Below are positions 1 to 8,343 of a DNA stretch of 64,000 nucleotides, piece after piece. The notes under the pieces are model-generated. The model was not told the origin of the DNA and made no database searches. It saw only the letters and a program-made list of their open reading frames with translations. Every line of letters begins with the position of its first letter. The stretch's first letter is position 1. Where the stretch lies: contig NZ_DALZFB010000010.1 in NCBI RefSeq assembly GCF_031979925.1, positions 89,536 to 153,535 on the forward strand, given 5' to 3'. The translations under genes were made by a program, and so were the position numbers. This DNA comes from Pseudescherichia sp031979925. Lineage in GTDB: Bacteria; Pseudomonadota; Gammaproteobacteria; Enterobacterales; Enterobacteriaceae.

Positions 1-649
1 TGCCGTACTGCATCACGGCAATCTTCTGGCACAGGTGGGCGATCACCCCGAGGTCGTGGGTCACCATCAGATAGGTCAGCTTCGACTCCTGATGCAGCTC
101 CGCCAGCAGGTTGAGGATCTCCGCCTGCACCGACACGTCCAGCGCCGAGGTCGGTTCATCCAGCAGCAGCACCTGTGGCTCGAGGATCAGCGCCCGGGCA
201 ATCGCTACGCGCTGGCGCTGGCCGCCAGAGAGCTGGTGCGGAAAGCGATCGCGAAAAGCGCGGTTCAGTCCCACCCGGTCCAGCAGACGGTTCACCCGCC
301 GATCCCGGTCACCGATGCCGTGAATATGCAGCGGCTCCTCGAGAATATCGCCGATGGTGTGGCGCGGATGCAGCGAGCCGTAGGGATCCTGAAATACCAT
401 CTGCACGAGTCGGCAGCGCTGCGGGTTGAGCCGATGCTCCAGCGGCTGACCGTTGATCGCCAGCTCGCCGTCCCAGTGGGTAAACAGCCCCGCCAGGCAC
501 TTCAGCACCGTAGTTTTACCCGAGCCGGACTCTCCCACCAGGCCATAAATCTCCCCCGACTGCACGTTAAAGCTCACGTCATACAGCACCTGATTACGCT
601 TCTCCCCTTCGCCAAAGGCCAGGTTCAGGTTTTTCACATCGATCATCAT
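1..649 (-). CDS. Peptide-type ABC transporter ATPase (DppF/OppF-like), partial at window edge
   Basis: This is the second ATP-binding subunit of a dipeptide/oligopeptide-type importer and would drive uptake with the ATPase encoded just upstream. The visible 216 residues show a Walker A motif (GESGSGKT, about residues 39-46), the signature LSGGQRQ (140-146), Walker B (VLLLDEP, 160-166) and the H-loop histidine (198). The C-terminus lies beyond base 1. Two ATG codons stand in tandem. The second (646) is better spaced from the AGGAG ribosome site, but the first is used here. It starts 7 bases after the stop of the previous gene, so it belongs to the same minus-strand operon. The family assignment is secure; the substrate is unknown. 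Confidence 0.9.
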   Translation of the reverse strand, partial: MMIDVKNLNLAFGEGEKRNQVLYDVSFNVQSGEIYGLVGESGSGKTTVLKCLAGLFTHWDGELAINGQPLEHRLNPQRCRLVQMVFQDPYGSLHPRHTIGDILEEPLHIHGIGDRDRRVNRLLDRVGLNRAFRDRFPHQLSGGQRQRVAIARALILEPQVLLLDEPTSALDVSVQAEILNLLAELHQESKLTYLMVTHDLGVIAHLCQKIAVMQYG

Positions 650-656
650 GCGCTCC

Positions 657-1529
657 TCACTCGCTAAGCCAGCTGGCCTGACGCTGCAATACCGGCAGCA
701 CAGGACGACGGTGGTGGATCTCCGGCAGGGCGCTGATCAGCCCCTGGGTGTAGGGGTGCCGGGCATTGTGCAGATCGCAGGCGGCGATCGACTCCACCAC
801 CCGTCCGGCGTACATCACCAGCACCCGGTCGCAGAAGCTGCGCACCAGGTTGATATCGTGGCTGATGAAAATCAGCCCCAGCCCACGGGACTGGACCAGA
901 TCGTCCAGCAGCCCCAGCACCTGTAAACGCACCGAGACGTCGAGCGCCGAGGTCGGCTCGTCGGCGATCACCAGCTCGGGATCGGTGATCAGCATCATGG
1001 CGATCATAATGCGCTGCCCCTGCCCGCCGGAGATCTCATGCGGATAGAGGTTATAGACGCGCTCCGGCTGGCGGATACGCACCACGTCGAGCATCTCCAG
1101 CACTTTGGCCTTCGCCTCGGCCTTGCGCCCCGGATGGTGGGTCAGCCAGGCCTCGGCGATCTGATCCCCGACGCACACTACCGGGTTGAGGGAGTATTTC
1201 GGGTCCTGCATGATCATGGAGATCCGCTTTCCGCGCACGGTGCGCATCTGCGCCTCGCTGGCGCTGCGCAGATCGATATCGCCGAAGTGCATCCGTTCGG
1301 CGGTAATGCGGGCTTTGGCAGGATGCAGGCGCATCAGCGCCCGGCCAACCGTGGATTTACCGGAGCCGGATTCGCCGACGATGGCCAGCTTCTCCCGCCC
1401 CAGTTGGAAGGAGACGCCGCGCACTGCATTGGTAACCGCGCGTCCGTTGATAAAGTCGACGTGAAGATCGCGCACGTCGAGCAGAGGCGCGTTATTCGCT
1501 GCGAGGATCGAGGATGTCACGTAGGCCAT
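657..1529 (-). CDS. Peptide-type ABC transporter ATPase (DppD/OppD-like)
   Basis: First ATPase of the importer, 290 residues. Walker A (GESGSGKS) lies near residues 52-59, and the signature ISGGQGQ and Walker B (LVIADEP) follow in the usual order. The C-terminal region after the H-loop resembles the oligopeptide/dipeptide extension. The gene overlaps the end of the upstream permease by 38 bases. The ATG at 1529 directly abuts an AGGAG, so a GTG at 1520, nine bases beyond it, is a plausible true start giving 287 residues. Translational coupling to the permease is likely. Substrate specificity cannot be read from the ATPase. Confidence 0.9.
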   Translation of the reverse strand: MAYVTSSILAANNAPLLDVRDLHVDFINGRAVTNAVRGVSFQLGREKLAIVGESGSGKSTVGRALMRLHPAKARITAERMHFGDIDLRSASEAQMRTVRGKRISMIMQDPKYSLNPVVCVGDQIAEAWLTHHPGRKAEAKAKVLEMLDVVRIRQPERVYNLYPHEISGGQGQRIMIAMMLITDPELVIADEPTSALDVSVRLQVLGLLDDLVQSRGLGLIFISHDINLVRSFCDRVLVMYAGRVVESIAACDLHNARHPYTQGLISALPEIHHRRPVLPVLQRQASWLSE

Positions 1530-2397
1530 CTCCTAAGAAGTTGAACGCCAGGCTGTTGAACAGGATCGCCAGCCCCGGAATAGTCACTACCCACCAGCAC
1601 TCCATCATGTAGGTGCGCCCGCTGGAGATCATCGCCCCCCACTCCGGCTCAGGCGGCTGTGCGCCGAGGCCAAGGAAGCCCAGCCCGGCGGCGGTCAGGA
1701 TAATCCCCGCCATGTTCATGGTGATGCGGATGATCACCGACGGCAGGCAGAGCGGCACGATGTGGCGCCACAGCACGCGCACCGGTGACGCCCCCTGCAA
1801 GCGCACCGCCGAGATAAAGTCGGCCTGGCGCAGGGAGAGGGTTTCGGCCCGTGCCAGACGGGCAATCGGCGGCCACGCGGTCAGGGTAATGGCGATCACC
1901 ACGTGTTCAAGGCCAGGGCCGAGGGCGGCAACGAATGCCAGGGCCAGCACCAGGCTTGGGAAGGAGATAAAGATATCGGTAACGCGCATCAGCACCGTAT
2001 CGACCTTGCCACCGAAGTAGCCCGCGCTCACCCCCAGCAGCAGGCCCAGCGGCCCGACGGTAACCGACACCAGCAGCACGATGTAGAGCGTAATCCGCGC
2101 CCCGTAGACCAGTCGGCTGAAGATGTCCCGGCCAAACTCGTCGGTACCAAACCAGTGCTGGGCGTTTGGTGCCTGTAATGCGCTGTTGAGATCCTGTACC
2201 AGCGGGTTGTAGGGGGCGATCCATGGCGCAAAGGCGGCCACCACCAGCAGCAGAAAGATGATCCCTCCCCCGATGGCAGTCAGCGGATTGCGGGCCATTT
2301 TGCCAATGAAACCACCGGTGCGGGCCAGGGCGCGCTTCAGACGCAGGCGGCTTTCATTTCCTCCGCCGGTTACGGGCGTATCCATAGAGACCGTCAT
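1492..2397 (-). CDS. Peptide-type ABC transporter permease (DppC-like)
   Basis: Inner-membrane permease of 301 residues in the BPD_transp_1 family, DppC/OppC type. It has a long hydrophilic N-terminus, a first membrane segment near residues 38-60, a periplasmic loop with the NPL and FGTDEFGRD motifs typical of this subunit, and then a core of five predicted membrane segments. The coupling-helix region reads GASPVRVLWRHIVP. The ATG overlaps the stop of the preceding permease in an ATGA arrangement, which indicates translational coupling. It would pair with the DppB-like subunit to form the channel. Confidence 0.92.
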   Translation of the reverse strand: MTVSMDTPVTGGGNESRLRLKRALARTGGFIGKMARNPLTAIGGGIIFLLLVVAAFAPWIAPYNPLVQDLNSALQAPNAQHWFGTDEFGRDIFSRLVYGARITLYIVLLVSVTVGPLGLLLGVSAGYFGGKVDTVLMRVTDIFISFPSLVLALAFVAALGPGLEHVVIAITLTAWPPIARLARAETLSLRQADFISAVRLQGASPVRVLWRHIVPLCLPSVIIRITMNMAGIILTAAGLGFLGLGAQPPEPEWGAMISSGRTYMMECWWVVTIPGLAILFNSLAFNFLGDGLRDILDPRSE

Positions 2398-3431
2398 GAT
2401 TTCGTCCTCGGGTCAAAGAGTTGGTAGAGCATGTCGGAGAGCAGGTTGAGCATCACGAAGATCACCCCCACCAGCAGCACACAGCCCATCACCGCATTCA
2501 TATCCCCCAGCAGCAGGCTGCCGGTGAGGTAGGAGCCAAAGCCCGGCCAGGAGAAGACGGTTTCAATCAGTACCGCGCCCTCCAGCAGCGAGCCATAGGC
2601 CAGCGCCACTACCGTCAGAAGCTGCACGAGAATGTTGCGAAACGCGTGGTTCCAGATCACCTGCCGCTCGGTTAAGCCTTTAACCCGGGCGGTGATGATG
2701 AACTCCTGGGAGAGCTGGGCCAGCATAAAGCTGCGGGTCATCCGGCTGATGTAGGCCAGGGAGTGGAAGCCGAGCAGCGACGCGGGCAGCACCAGGTGAT
2801 TAATGGCGTTCCAGAACACCTGCCCGTTACCTGCCAGTAGGGCATCGATGGTAAACAGCCCGGTGCGGCGCGGCACCAGCCCTTCAAGGCCCATATCCAG
2901 CCGTCCCGCACCGCCAACCCAGCCGAGCCAGGCGTAGAACAGCAGCAGGCCCATCATCCCTACCCAGAAGATCGGCGTCGAGTAGCCCGCCAGGCTGATA
3001 ATGCGCACCACGTAGTCGGAGACCGAGTTGCGACGCGCCGCGGCCAGCACCCCCAGCGGAATGCCGAGGCCGGCACCGACGATAATCGCCATCGTTGCCA
3101 GCTCAAGCGTCGCCGGGAAGACGCGCAGGATATCGTCCGTTACCGGCTTGCCGGTCAGTAGCGCGTTACCGAGATCGCCGTGCAGCAGGTTGTTAAAGTA
3201 GATACCAAACTGGGTCAGGAGAGATTTATCAAACCCCAGCTGCTGGTAAACCTGCTGATAGGTGCTCTGGTCGGCGTCCGGGCCGACAATCGCCAGCACC
3301 GGATCCACCGGCATCACCCGGCCAATAAAGAAGGTCAGCAGCAGCAGGCCGAACAGGGTGACCAGCACCTGGCCGAGCCGGTTTGAGAACCGCCTGGCGC
3401 GGGAGCCGGGCGCTAAGATTGCGACACTCAT
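2394..3431 (-). CDS. Peptide-type ABC transporter permease (DppB-like)
   Basis: Inner-membrane permease of 345 residues, DppB/OppB type: an N-terminal membrane segment, a large periplasmic loop with the usual GPDA and LGFDKSLLTQFG region, and a five-helix core. The coupling-helix sequence VKGLTERQVIWNHAFRN is close to the family pattern. The ATG overlaps the TGA of the substrate-binding protein gene (ATGA) and its own stop overlaps the next permease the same way, so the operon is tightly coupled. Length is normal for the family (about 310-345). Confidence 0.92.
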   Translation of the reverse strand: MSVAILAPGSRARRFSNRLGQVLVTLFGLLLLTFFIGRVMPVDPVLAIVGPDADQSTYQQVYQQLGFDKSLLTQFGIYFNNLLHGDLGNALLTGKPVTDDILRVFPATLELATMAIIVGAGLGIPLGVLAAARRNSVSDYVVRIISLAGYSTPIFWVGMMGLLLFYAWLGWVGGAGRLDMGLEGLVPRRTGLFTIDALLAGNGQVFWNAINHLVLPASLLGFHSLAYISRMTRSFMLAQLSQEFIITARVKGLTERQVIWNHAFRNILVQLLTVVALAYGSLLEGAVLIETVFSWPGFGSYLTGSLLLGDMNAVMGCVLLVGVIFVMLNLLSDMLYQLFDPRTKS

Positions 3432-5056
3432 CCTTTGGTTCCTCCGGTATGAATCGGCTCTTTATAGACCTCGCGCAGGAAAGTGGTGGCGGAGGGGTGA
3501 GACTGGAAGTTCTTCACCTCGTTACGCACTACCACCGAGTCCACCATCTGAGAGAGCGGCACCAGGGCGGGGATCAGCTGGTCGTAGCGGGTCTGGATCT
3601 GCTGATAGTCGGCAATTTGCTTCTGCGGATCGCGCTCCAGCAGCGCTTTATCGATCATCTCGTTGAGCGGCTTATCGTAAAAACCGGTGCGCCAGCCCTG
3701 GAAGTTGGTCAGTCGCGCCTCGTCGCTGTTGTCCGGGTTGTAGACAAGCGCACGCAGGCTGGAGTGTGGATGCGGCTCCACGCCGCTGCCGCCGCGTCCA
3801 ACCAGGATGTCAAACTTACGCTCGCGCATCGCGCCGTAGATCTGGTTCCCGGTGCCAGTGATGATTTTGGCGTTAATGCCCGCCTGCATCAGGGTGGACT
3901 GCACGGCGATAGCGATATTGAGAAACGGCTGATCCGCCAGCACCCGCAAGGTGGTATCAAAGCCGTTCGGGTAGCCCGCCTCCGCCAGCAGCTTTTTCGC
4001 TTTGGCAATATCCAGCCGGTAGCCCGGGTCCGGCAGGGTCGAAGGCATCCCGGCTTTGATCGGCCGCTGGTGCAGCACGCCGTAGCCCGGCATCAGCGCC
4101 TTGTTGATCCCCTGATAGTCAATCAGGTAGCGCACCGCCTCGCGCACCTTCGGATTAGCAAAGTGCGGCTCCTTCATGCTCATCGCCACGTAGTAGACCG
4201 TCCCGCGCTGCACCGCCTCAACGGTTACGTCGGGATCCTTACGCAGAGCGTTGATGTCCGATACCGCCATGCTGTTAGCGATATCGAGATCGCCCTTGGT
4301 AATCATCAGGCGCAGGGTCTGCGACTCCTGGAAATGGCGCAGCACGATGCGGCTCATCTTCGGCTCTTCTCGCCAGTAGGTCGGGTTACGCTTCATGCGC
4401 AGCACATCTTTTGCCTGCCAGGTCTCCAGCATAAAGGGGCCAGATCCGGCTTCATTGGTGGTCAGCCAGCGGTTACCCCAGTCGTTGTTAACCACGTGGC
4501 TCTGCACCGTTTTGCTGTCGAGCACGCCAAGGTTGCCCAGCGCGCCGAGGGAGTAGATCACCAACTGCGGATCGTTGGCCTTCGGCAGGACAATCTGCAC
4601 GGTATAGTCATCCGGGGCGCTCACCTGCTCGTCAATATTCTTTTTGCTGAAGCCGTAGGATTTCCACACCGAAGCCTGGGCGAGATTGAGATGCAGCAGG
4701 CGGCGCATCGACCACACCACGTCCTGGGCGGTCAGCGGATTGCCGGAGTGAAATTTGACGTCCTTGCGCAGGTGAAAGGTTAGCGTTTTGCCATCCGGGC
4801 TGATGGCCCAGGATTCGGCCAGCGCCGGGCGAACGTTGGTGAGCTGGTTGGGATCCAGCTCCACCAGCGAGTCGTAGAGATTGACGACGATGCCCACCAC
4901 TTCGTTACCGGTCATCGCCGCCGGATCGAGGCTCAGCAGGTTGTTCATGTTCATGCCGATGATGAGCTGATCCGGCGGCGTGGCCGCCAGGGTCGCCCCA
5001 CTCCCCATCATCAGCGAGAGCGCCAGCAGGCTAGCCCTCAACGCGTTTTTTTTCAT
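3428..5056 (-). CDS. Periplasmic substrate-binding protein of peptide-type ABC importer
   Basis: A 542-residue SBP_bac_5 family protein, the class that includes DppA, OppA and NikA. A Sec signal peptide with a basic start and a hydrophobic stretch ends near ATLA (residues 21-24). The family segment LAESWAISPDGKTLTFHLRKDVKFHSG is visible in parts from about residue 80. It would capture the ligand and deliver it to the two downstream permeases. The family binds peptides, heme, nickel chelates, glutathione, opines and some sugars, so the ligand is not assignable. Its neighbour, a dehydratase-like enzyme upstream in the same direction, hints that the ligand or a product of it is an acid the enzyme acts on; that is inference. 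Confidence 0.92.
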   Translation of the reverse strand: MKKNALRASLLALSLMMGSGATLAATPPDQLIIGMNMNNLLSLDPAAMTGNEVVGIVVNLYDSLVELDPNQLTNVRPALAESWAISPDGKTLTFHLRKDVKFHSGNPLTAQDVVWSMRRLLHLNLAQASVWKSYGFSKKNIDEQVSAPDDYTVQIVLPKANDPQLVIYSLGALGNLGVLDSKTVQSHVVNNDWGNRWLTTNEAGSGPFMLETWQAKDVLRMKRNPTYWREEPKMSRIVLRHFQESQTLRLMITKGDLDIANSMAVSDINALRKDPDVTVEAVQRGTVYYVAMSMKEPHFANPKVREAVRYLIDYQGINKALMPGYGVLHQRPIKAGMPSTLPDPGYRLDIAKAKKLLAEAGYPNGFDTTLRVLADQPFLNIAIAVQSTLMQAGINAKIITGTGNQIYGAMRERKFDILVGRGGSGVEPHPHSSLRALVYNPDNSDEARLTNFQGWRTGFYDKPLNEMIDKALLERDPQKQIADYQQIQTRYDQLIPALVPLSQMVDSVVVRNEVKNFQSHPSATTFLREVYKEPIHTGGTKG

Positions 5057-5082
5057 CTCTGTATACCGTTTGTAGGATAAGA

Positions 5083-5117
5083 CGTAGGCCCGGTTAGCGC
5101 AGCGCCACCGGGCGTTG
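5083..5117. repeat. REP-type palindrome
   Basis: A GC-rich imperfect palindrome of the enterobacterial REP kind, reading GTAGGCCCGG then a loop with GCGCAGCG and CCACCGGGCG. It lies between the dehydratase-like gene and the binding-protein gene, inside what would otherwise be one operon. There it could stabilise or dampen the transcript between the two genes. Confidence 0.75.
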
Positions 5118-5127
5118 GCTTTTTTTA

Positions 5128-6282
5128 TTAGTCGTGGCTGACGGTATTGGCTTCGATATACGCAAAATTAATGTCTTCGCCGAGGCCGGGGCGCTGCGGC
5201 AGGTGGACAAAGCCCTCATCATCCATCGGATCGACAATGCTGTTGAGGTAGGCGGCAGGTTCGTCGTAGTCGAGGAACGGGTGCAGCAGGCCGCGCTCGT
5301 ACCAGCGACAGTTGCGGATCGCCCCCACTACTGCCAGGCTGGCCGCCCCGTTGCCATGCACTTCGCAGTCCATGCCGAAGGCTTCGGCAAGGCTGGCGAC
5401 TTTCAGCGTCGGTGAAATCCCGCCAACGCCGTTGGATCCGGCACGCAGAATGTCGCAGGCTCCGGCTTTGACCCAGTCGGCGCGGCTGTGGTGCTTACCG
5501 CCCAGGCTCTCAGGCCCGATAATCGGAATAGAGAGGTTCTCAGCCAGCCAGGCATAGGAGGACATGCTCTCCTCCTCCATCGGCTCTTCAAACCAGGCAA
5601 AGTTGAGCTTCTCAAGCTCCTTGCCGATATAGAGCGCCTCGGTACGGCTGTACCAGTGGTAGCCGTCGATCATCAGGTCGATATCCGGCCCGACGGCTTC
5701 GCGCACGGCGGCGCAGGCCTTAACGTCCATCTTAGGATTAGGGGCAAACGACACCGGCGGCATCCACGTGTGCAGCTTGATCGCCTTATAGCCACGGGCG
5801 ACGAGGGTTTCGGCAAAGGCGGCGTACTCCTCTGGCGTAGATAGCCCACCCGGCAGATCGTCCCCGCACATGGTGCTGCCGTAGGCCGGAACCTTGTCAC
5901 GGAAGCCGCCGAGCAGCTTATAGACTGGAACGTTGAGCTTGCGGCCCATCAGATCCCACAGCGCCTGCTCCACAAAGGAGAGCGCCCGCTCGGTGAGCTG
6001 ATGGGCGCTGCCGCGCTGCCAGTGGACCAGATCCTGCCAGATACGCTCCCGGTTGAACGGATCCTGGCCCACCATCACCTTGCGGAAGAAGGTGTTCACG
6101 ACAAAGGGACGTACCACTTCCGGCGGCGCAAAAGAGAACCCCTGGCTGCCATCATCAGCGGTGATGGTCAGCATCGCCATCTTAGCCATGCTCTCCGGGC
6201 CAGGATGGGAGTGGCCTGCGCTATCGGAAACACGACGGGTGGGATACTGAAAAACGGTGACGTTTACAGATTCAATTTTCAT
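5128..6282 (-). CDS. Enolase-superfamily protein (mandelate racemase/muconate lactonizing type)
   Basis: A 384-residue enzyme of the mandelate racemase/acid-sugar dehydratase branch of the enolase superfamily. Such enzymes abstract a proton next to a carboxylate, held by Mg2+. Likely metal ligands are D206 (LMIDGYHW), E232 (FEEPM) and E258 (GPES). A lysine-x-histidine (K169, H171) stands where the second-strand base usually sits, and H309 (CEVHGNG) would be the seventh-strand base, with D277 as its possible partner. The start at 6282 was chosen because AAGGA lies six bases upstream and the family N-terminus MKIESVNV begins there; a 48-residue upstream extension is not family-like. It heads the peptide-type importer genes. 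Substrate unknown; a dehydratase acting on an acid sugar is the best guess. Confidence 0.85.
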   Translation of the reverse strand: MKIESVNVTVFQYPTRRVSDSAGHSHPGPESMAKMAMLTITADDGSQGFSFAPPEVVRPFVVNTFFRKVMVGQDPFNRERIWQDLVHWQRGSAHQLTERALSFVEQALWDLMGRKLNVPVYKLLGGFRDKVPAYGSTMCGDDLPGGLSTPEEYAAFAETLVARGYKAIKLHTWMPPVSFAPNPKMDVKACAAVREAVGPDIDLMIDGYHWYSRTEALYIGKELEKLNFAWFEEPMEEESMSSYAWLAENLSIPIIGPESLGGKHHSRADWVKAGACDILRAGSNGVGGISPTLKVASLAEAFGMDCEVHGNGAASLAVVGAIRNCRWYERGLLHPFLDYDEPAAYLNSIVDPMDDEGFVHLPQRPGLGEDINFAYIEANTVSHD

Positions 6283-6612
6283 TACGGATCCTTGTTTCAG
6301 GTAGCCTGCTTCATTTTGAAAAGCTGTTTCAGATGTAAATGTATGCAGATTTTTTAGCCGATGCCTCAGACAATTTCCGCTAAGCAGCGGGTGATTTTTG
6401 GGCAATAGCACAGGGCTGAGTGACACTTTTCACAAAAGAGAGGGGAAATGTGATGCAGATCGGGAGGAAGTTAGCTGCGAAATGAAATAGTGTTTCGTTC
6501 TGTAGGCCGGGCCAGCGTCAGCGCCGCCCGGCATTGCAGCTTTTGAACAGTAATGCCCGGTGGCACTGCGCTTACCGGGCCTACAAACCTATTATTAGTA
6601 TGTTGTAACTAA
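6283..6612. repeat. Intergenic region with a two-unit REP cluster (6501-6585)
   Basis: This 330-base gap holds the promoter region of the dehydratase-like operon on its left and a pair of oppositely oriented REP palindromes at 6501-6585 (TGTAGGCCGGGC unit, spacer, CTTACCGGGCCTACA unit). The pair lies just downstream of fbaB and probably forms the 3' stem of its transcript. I see no further ORF. Confidence 0.7.
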
Positions 6613-7665
6613 CTACGCGATGGTCACCTTATTATCCAGGTAGACATCCTGCACGGCATTAATCAGCTTCACGCCGTCGGCCATCGATTTCTTAAACGCT
6701 TTACGGCCAAGAATCAGCCCCATTCCGCCCGCGCGCTTGTTGATTACTGCGGTACGAACCGCTTCGGTCAGGTCGGCTTCACCCCCCGATGCACCGCCGG
6801 AGTTGATCAGCCCTGCACGTCCCATATAGCAGTTTGCCAGCTGGTAGCGCACCAGGTCGATGGGGTTATCGGTGGTGAGTTTGCTGTAGACGCGCTCGTC
6901 GGTATAACCATACTTGACTGCGTTATAGCCGCCGTTATTTTCCGCCATCTTCTGCTTAACGATATCCGCCCCGATAGTTGCCGCCAGGTGGTTGGCCTGC
7001 CCGGTCAGGTCAGCAGAGACGTGATAGTCCACGCCATCCTTTTTAAAATCGGCGTTGCGAAGGTAGGCCCACAGCACGGTTACCATCCCCAGCTCATGAG
7101 CGCGCTCAAAGGCGCTGGAGATCTCTTCGATCTGGCGGCGCGACTGCTCAGAGCCAAAATAGATGGTCGCGCCCACTGCCACCGCCCCCATATTGAACGC
7201 CTGCTCTACGCTGGCGTAGAGCGTCTGGTCAAAGGTGTTGGGGTAGCTCAAGGTCTCGTTATGGTTAAGCTTCACGAGGAACGGAATGCGGTGCGCGTAG
7301 CGACGCGATACCGAAGCCAGTACGCCGTAGGTCGAGGCGACGCAGTTACAGCCCGCTTCGATAGCCAGCTCAATGATGTTTTTCGGATCGAAATATTGTG
7401 GGTTAGCGGCGAACGACGCGCCCGCCGAGTGCTCTACGCCCTGGTCAACCGGCAAAATCGACAGGTAGCCGGTTCCCGCCAGACGGCCAGTATTATAGAG
7501 GGTTTGCATGTTACGGAGGACGGCGGGGGGACGGTTATTATCGACCATCACGCGATCGACATAGTCGTGTCCTGGCAGGTAGAGCTGGTCGGCTGGAATG
7601 GTCATACAACGATGCTGCAACAGGCTGTCGGCATCTTTGCCAAGCAGCTGCGTAATATCAGTCAT
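6613..7665 (-). CDS. fbaB: Class I fructose-bisphosphate aldolase
   Basis: FbaB (DhnA-type) cleaves fructose 1,6-bisphosphate to dihydroxyacetone phosphate and glyceraldehyde 3-phosphate via a Schiff base, mainly during gluconeogenic growth in E. coli. Length is 350 residues, the same as the E. coli protein. The family motif ILPVDQGVEH is at residues 70-79, and the segment DIVKQK (about 234-239) carries the likely Schiff-base lysine. It is transcribed alone on the minus strand with a REP pair downstream. No frameshift or missing block is seen. Confidence 0.96.
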   Translation of the reverse strand: MTDITQLLGKDADSLLQHRCMTIPADQLYLPGHDYVDRVMVDNNRPPAVLRNMQTLYNTGRLAGTGYLSILPVDQGVEHSAGASFAANPQYFDPKNIIELAIEAGCNCVASTYGVLASVSRRYAHRIPFLVKLNHNETLSYPNTFDQTLYASVEQAFNMGAVAVGATIYFGSEQSRRQIEEISSAFERAHELGMVTVLWAYLRNADFKKDGVDYHVSADLTGQANHLAATIGADIVKQKMAENNGGYNAVKYGYTDERVYSKLTTDNPIDLVRYQLANCYMGRAGLINSGGASGGEADLTEAVRTAVINKRAGGMGLILGRKAFKKSMADGVKLINAVQDVYLDNKVTIA

Positions 7666-7839
7666 GATGAGGCTCCCGTAGGGTTCGCCCGCAGGCGAAC
7701 GTGGTTAGTCCTGCCCTGAGTTTGCAGGCAGAGTAAGCCTGGTACCGGGCGGCGGATTTTTCCAGCGCGGAGGGAATTTTGGTACTTTCGAATTAATGAA
7801 AATTTATCTCTAAGCTAGCACTGAGTTATTACGGCTGCG

Positions 7840-8205
7840 TTAAGACGCTTTTAAAACGGTTATCCTGCCATTTTGATCGCTAAAGAAGCGAAAGTGATAC
7901 CAGTCGCCCTCTACTTGATAATTAAATGAGTAGATATAGCCCTTATCAAAGCGCGCTAAAAAGCAGACGCCAGGAGCCTGGATACGAATAGGTTCCTCTC
8001 CTACAGGGGAATAGGTGGACTTGAAGTTATCTTTAGATGAGGTGAGGTTGTAGGCCTCTATCTCTCCATCCTCAGCCGCCGTTAAACAGATATAGTTTTC
8101 ATAATGCTTAGTGCCAATGTGGCCCGTATAGGGGGATGGCCCCTCGCTCGCGCAGGCGCTCAGTAAGAGAGAGACCAACGGTAATAGCAAAGCGTGCAGT
8201 TTCAT
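7840..8205 (-). CDS. Small periplasmic lipoprotein, DUF7480-like (putative T6SS-immunity type)
   Basis: A 121-residue protein with a lipoprotein signal: a hydrophobic stretch and lipobox LSAC with cysteine at residue 18. The mature part contains a beta-rich pattern (YICLTAAEDGEIEAYNL, then CFLARFDKGYIYSFNY, then YHFRFFSDQNGRI). This resembles a family that annotation pipelines call putative T6SS immunity periplasmic lipoprotein; I make this link from memory of the pattern. No type VI genes are nearby, so the role in immunity is unproven. The start at 8205 has GGAG upstream and begins the signal peptide; the longer ORF adds 21 non-signal residues. It is monocistronic between fbaB and thiD. Confidence 0.7.
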   Translation of the reverse strand: MKLHALLLPLVSLLLSACASEGPSPYTGHIGTKHYENYICLTAAEDGEIEAYNLTSSKDNFKSTYSPVGEEPIRIQAPGVCFLARFDKGYIYSFNYQVEGDWYHFRFFSDQNGRITVLKAS

Positions 8206-8303
8206 ATCTTCAGCTCCATTATCATGCGTTGATGCTTCCAGGAACCTGCGACAATATTTGAGAGACAATATCTGAGAATAGTTAATTACAGTAAATATTA
8301 AAT

Positions 8304-8326
8304 CCCCTTCCGTAAGCCGGAAGGGT
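8304..8326 (-). terminator. Hairpin downstream of thiD
   Basis: An 8-base-pair perfect stem (CCCTTCCG / CGGAAGGG) with a five-base loop follows the thiD stop on the minus strand. It is followed there by GATTTAATATTT, a weak U-rich tail. It probably ends the thiMD transcript. Confidence 0.55.
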
Positions 8327-8343
8327 TATTTATGTGCCCGCTT

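Noticed and set aside
3383..4783. 466-residue plus-strand ORF over the binding-protein gene
   Set aside because: It mirrors the SBP gene in another frame, rich in His, Gln and Arg, as expected of a GC-rich shadow.
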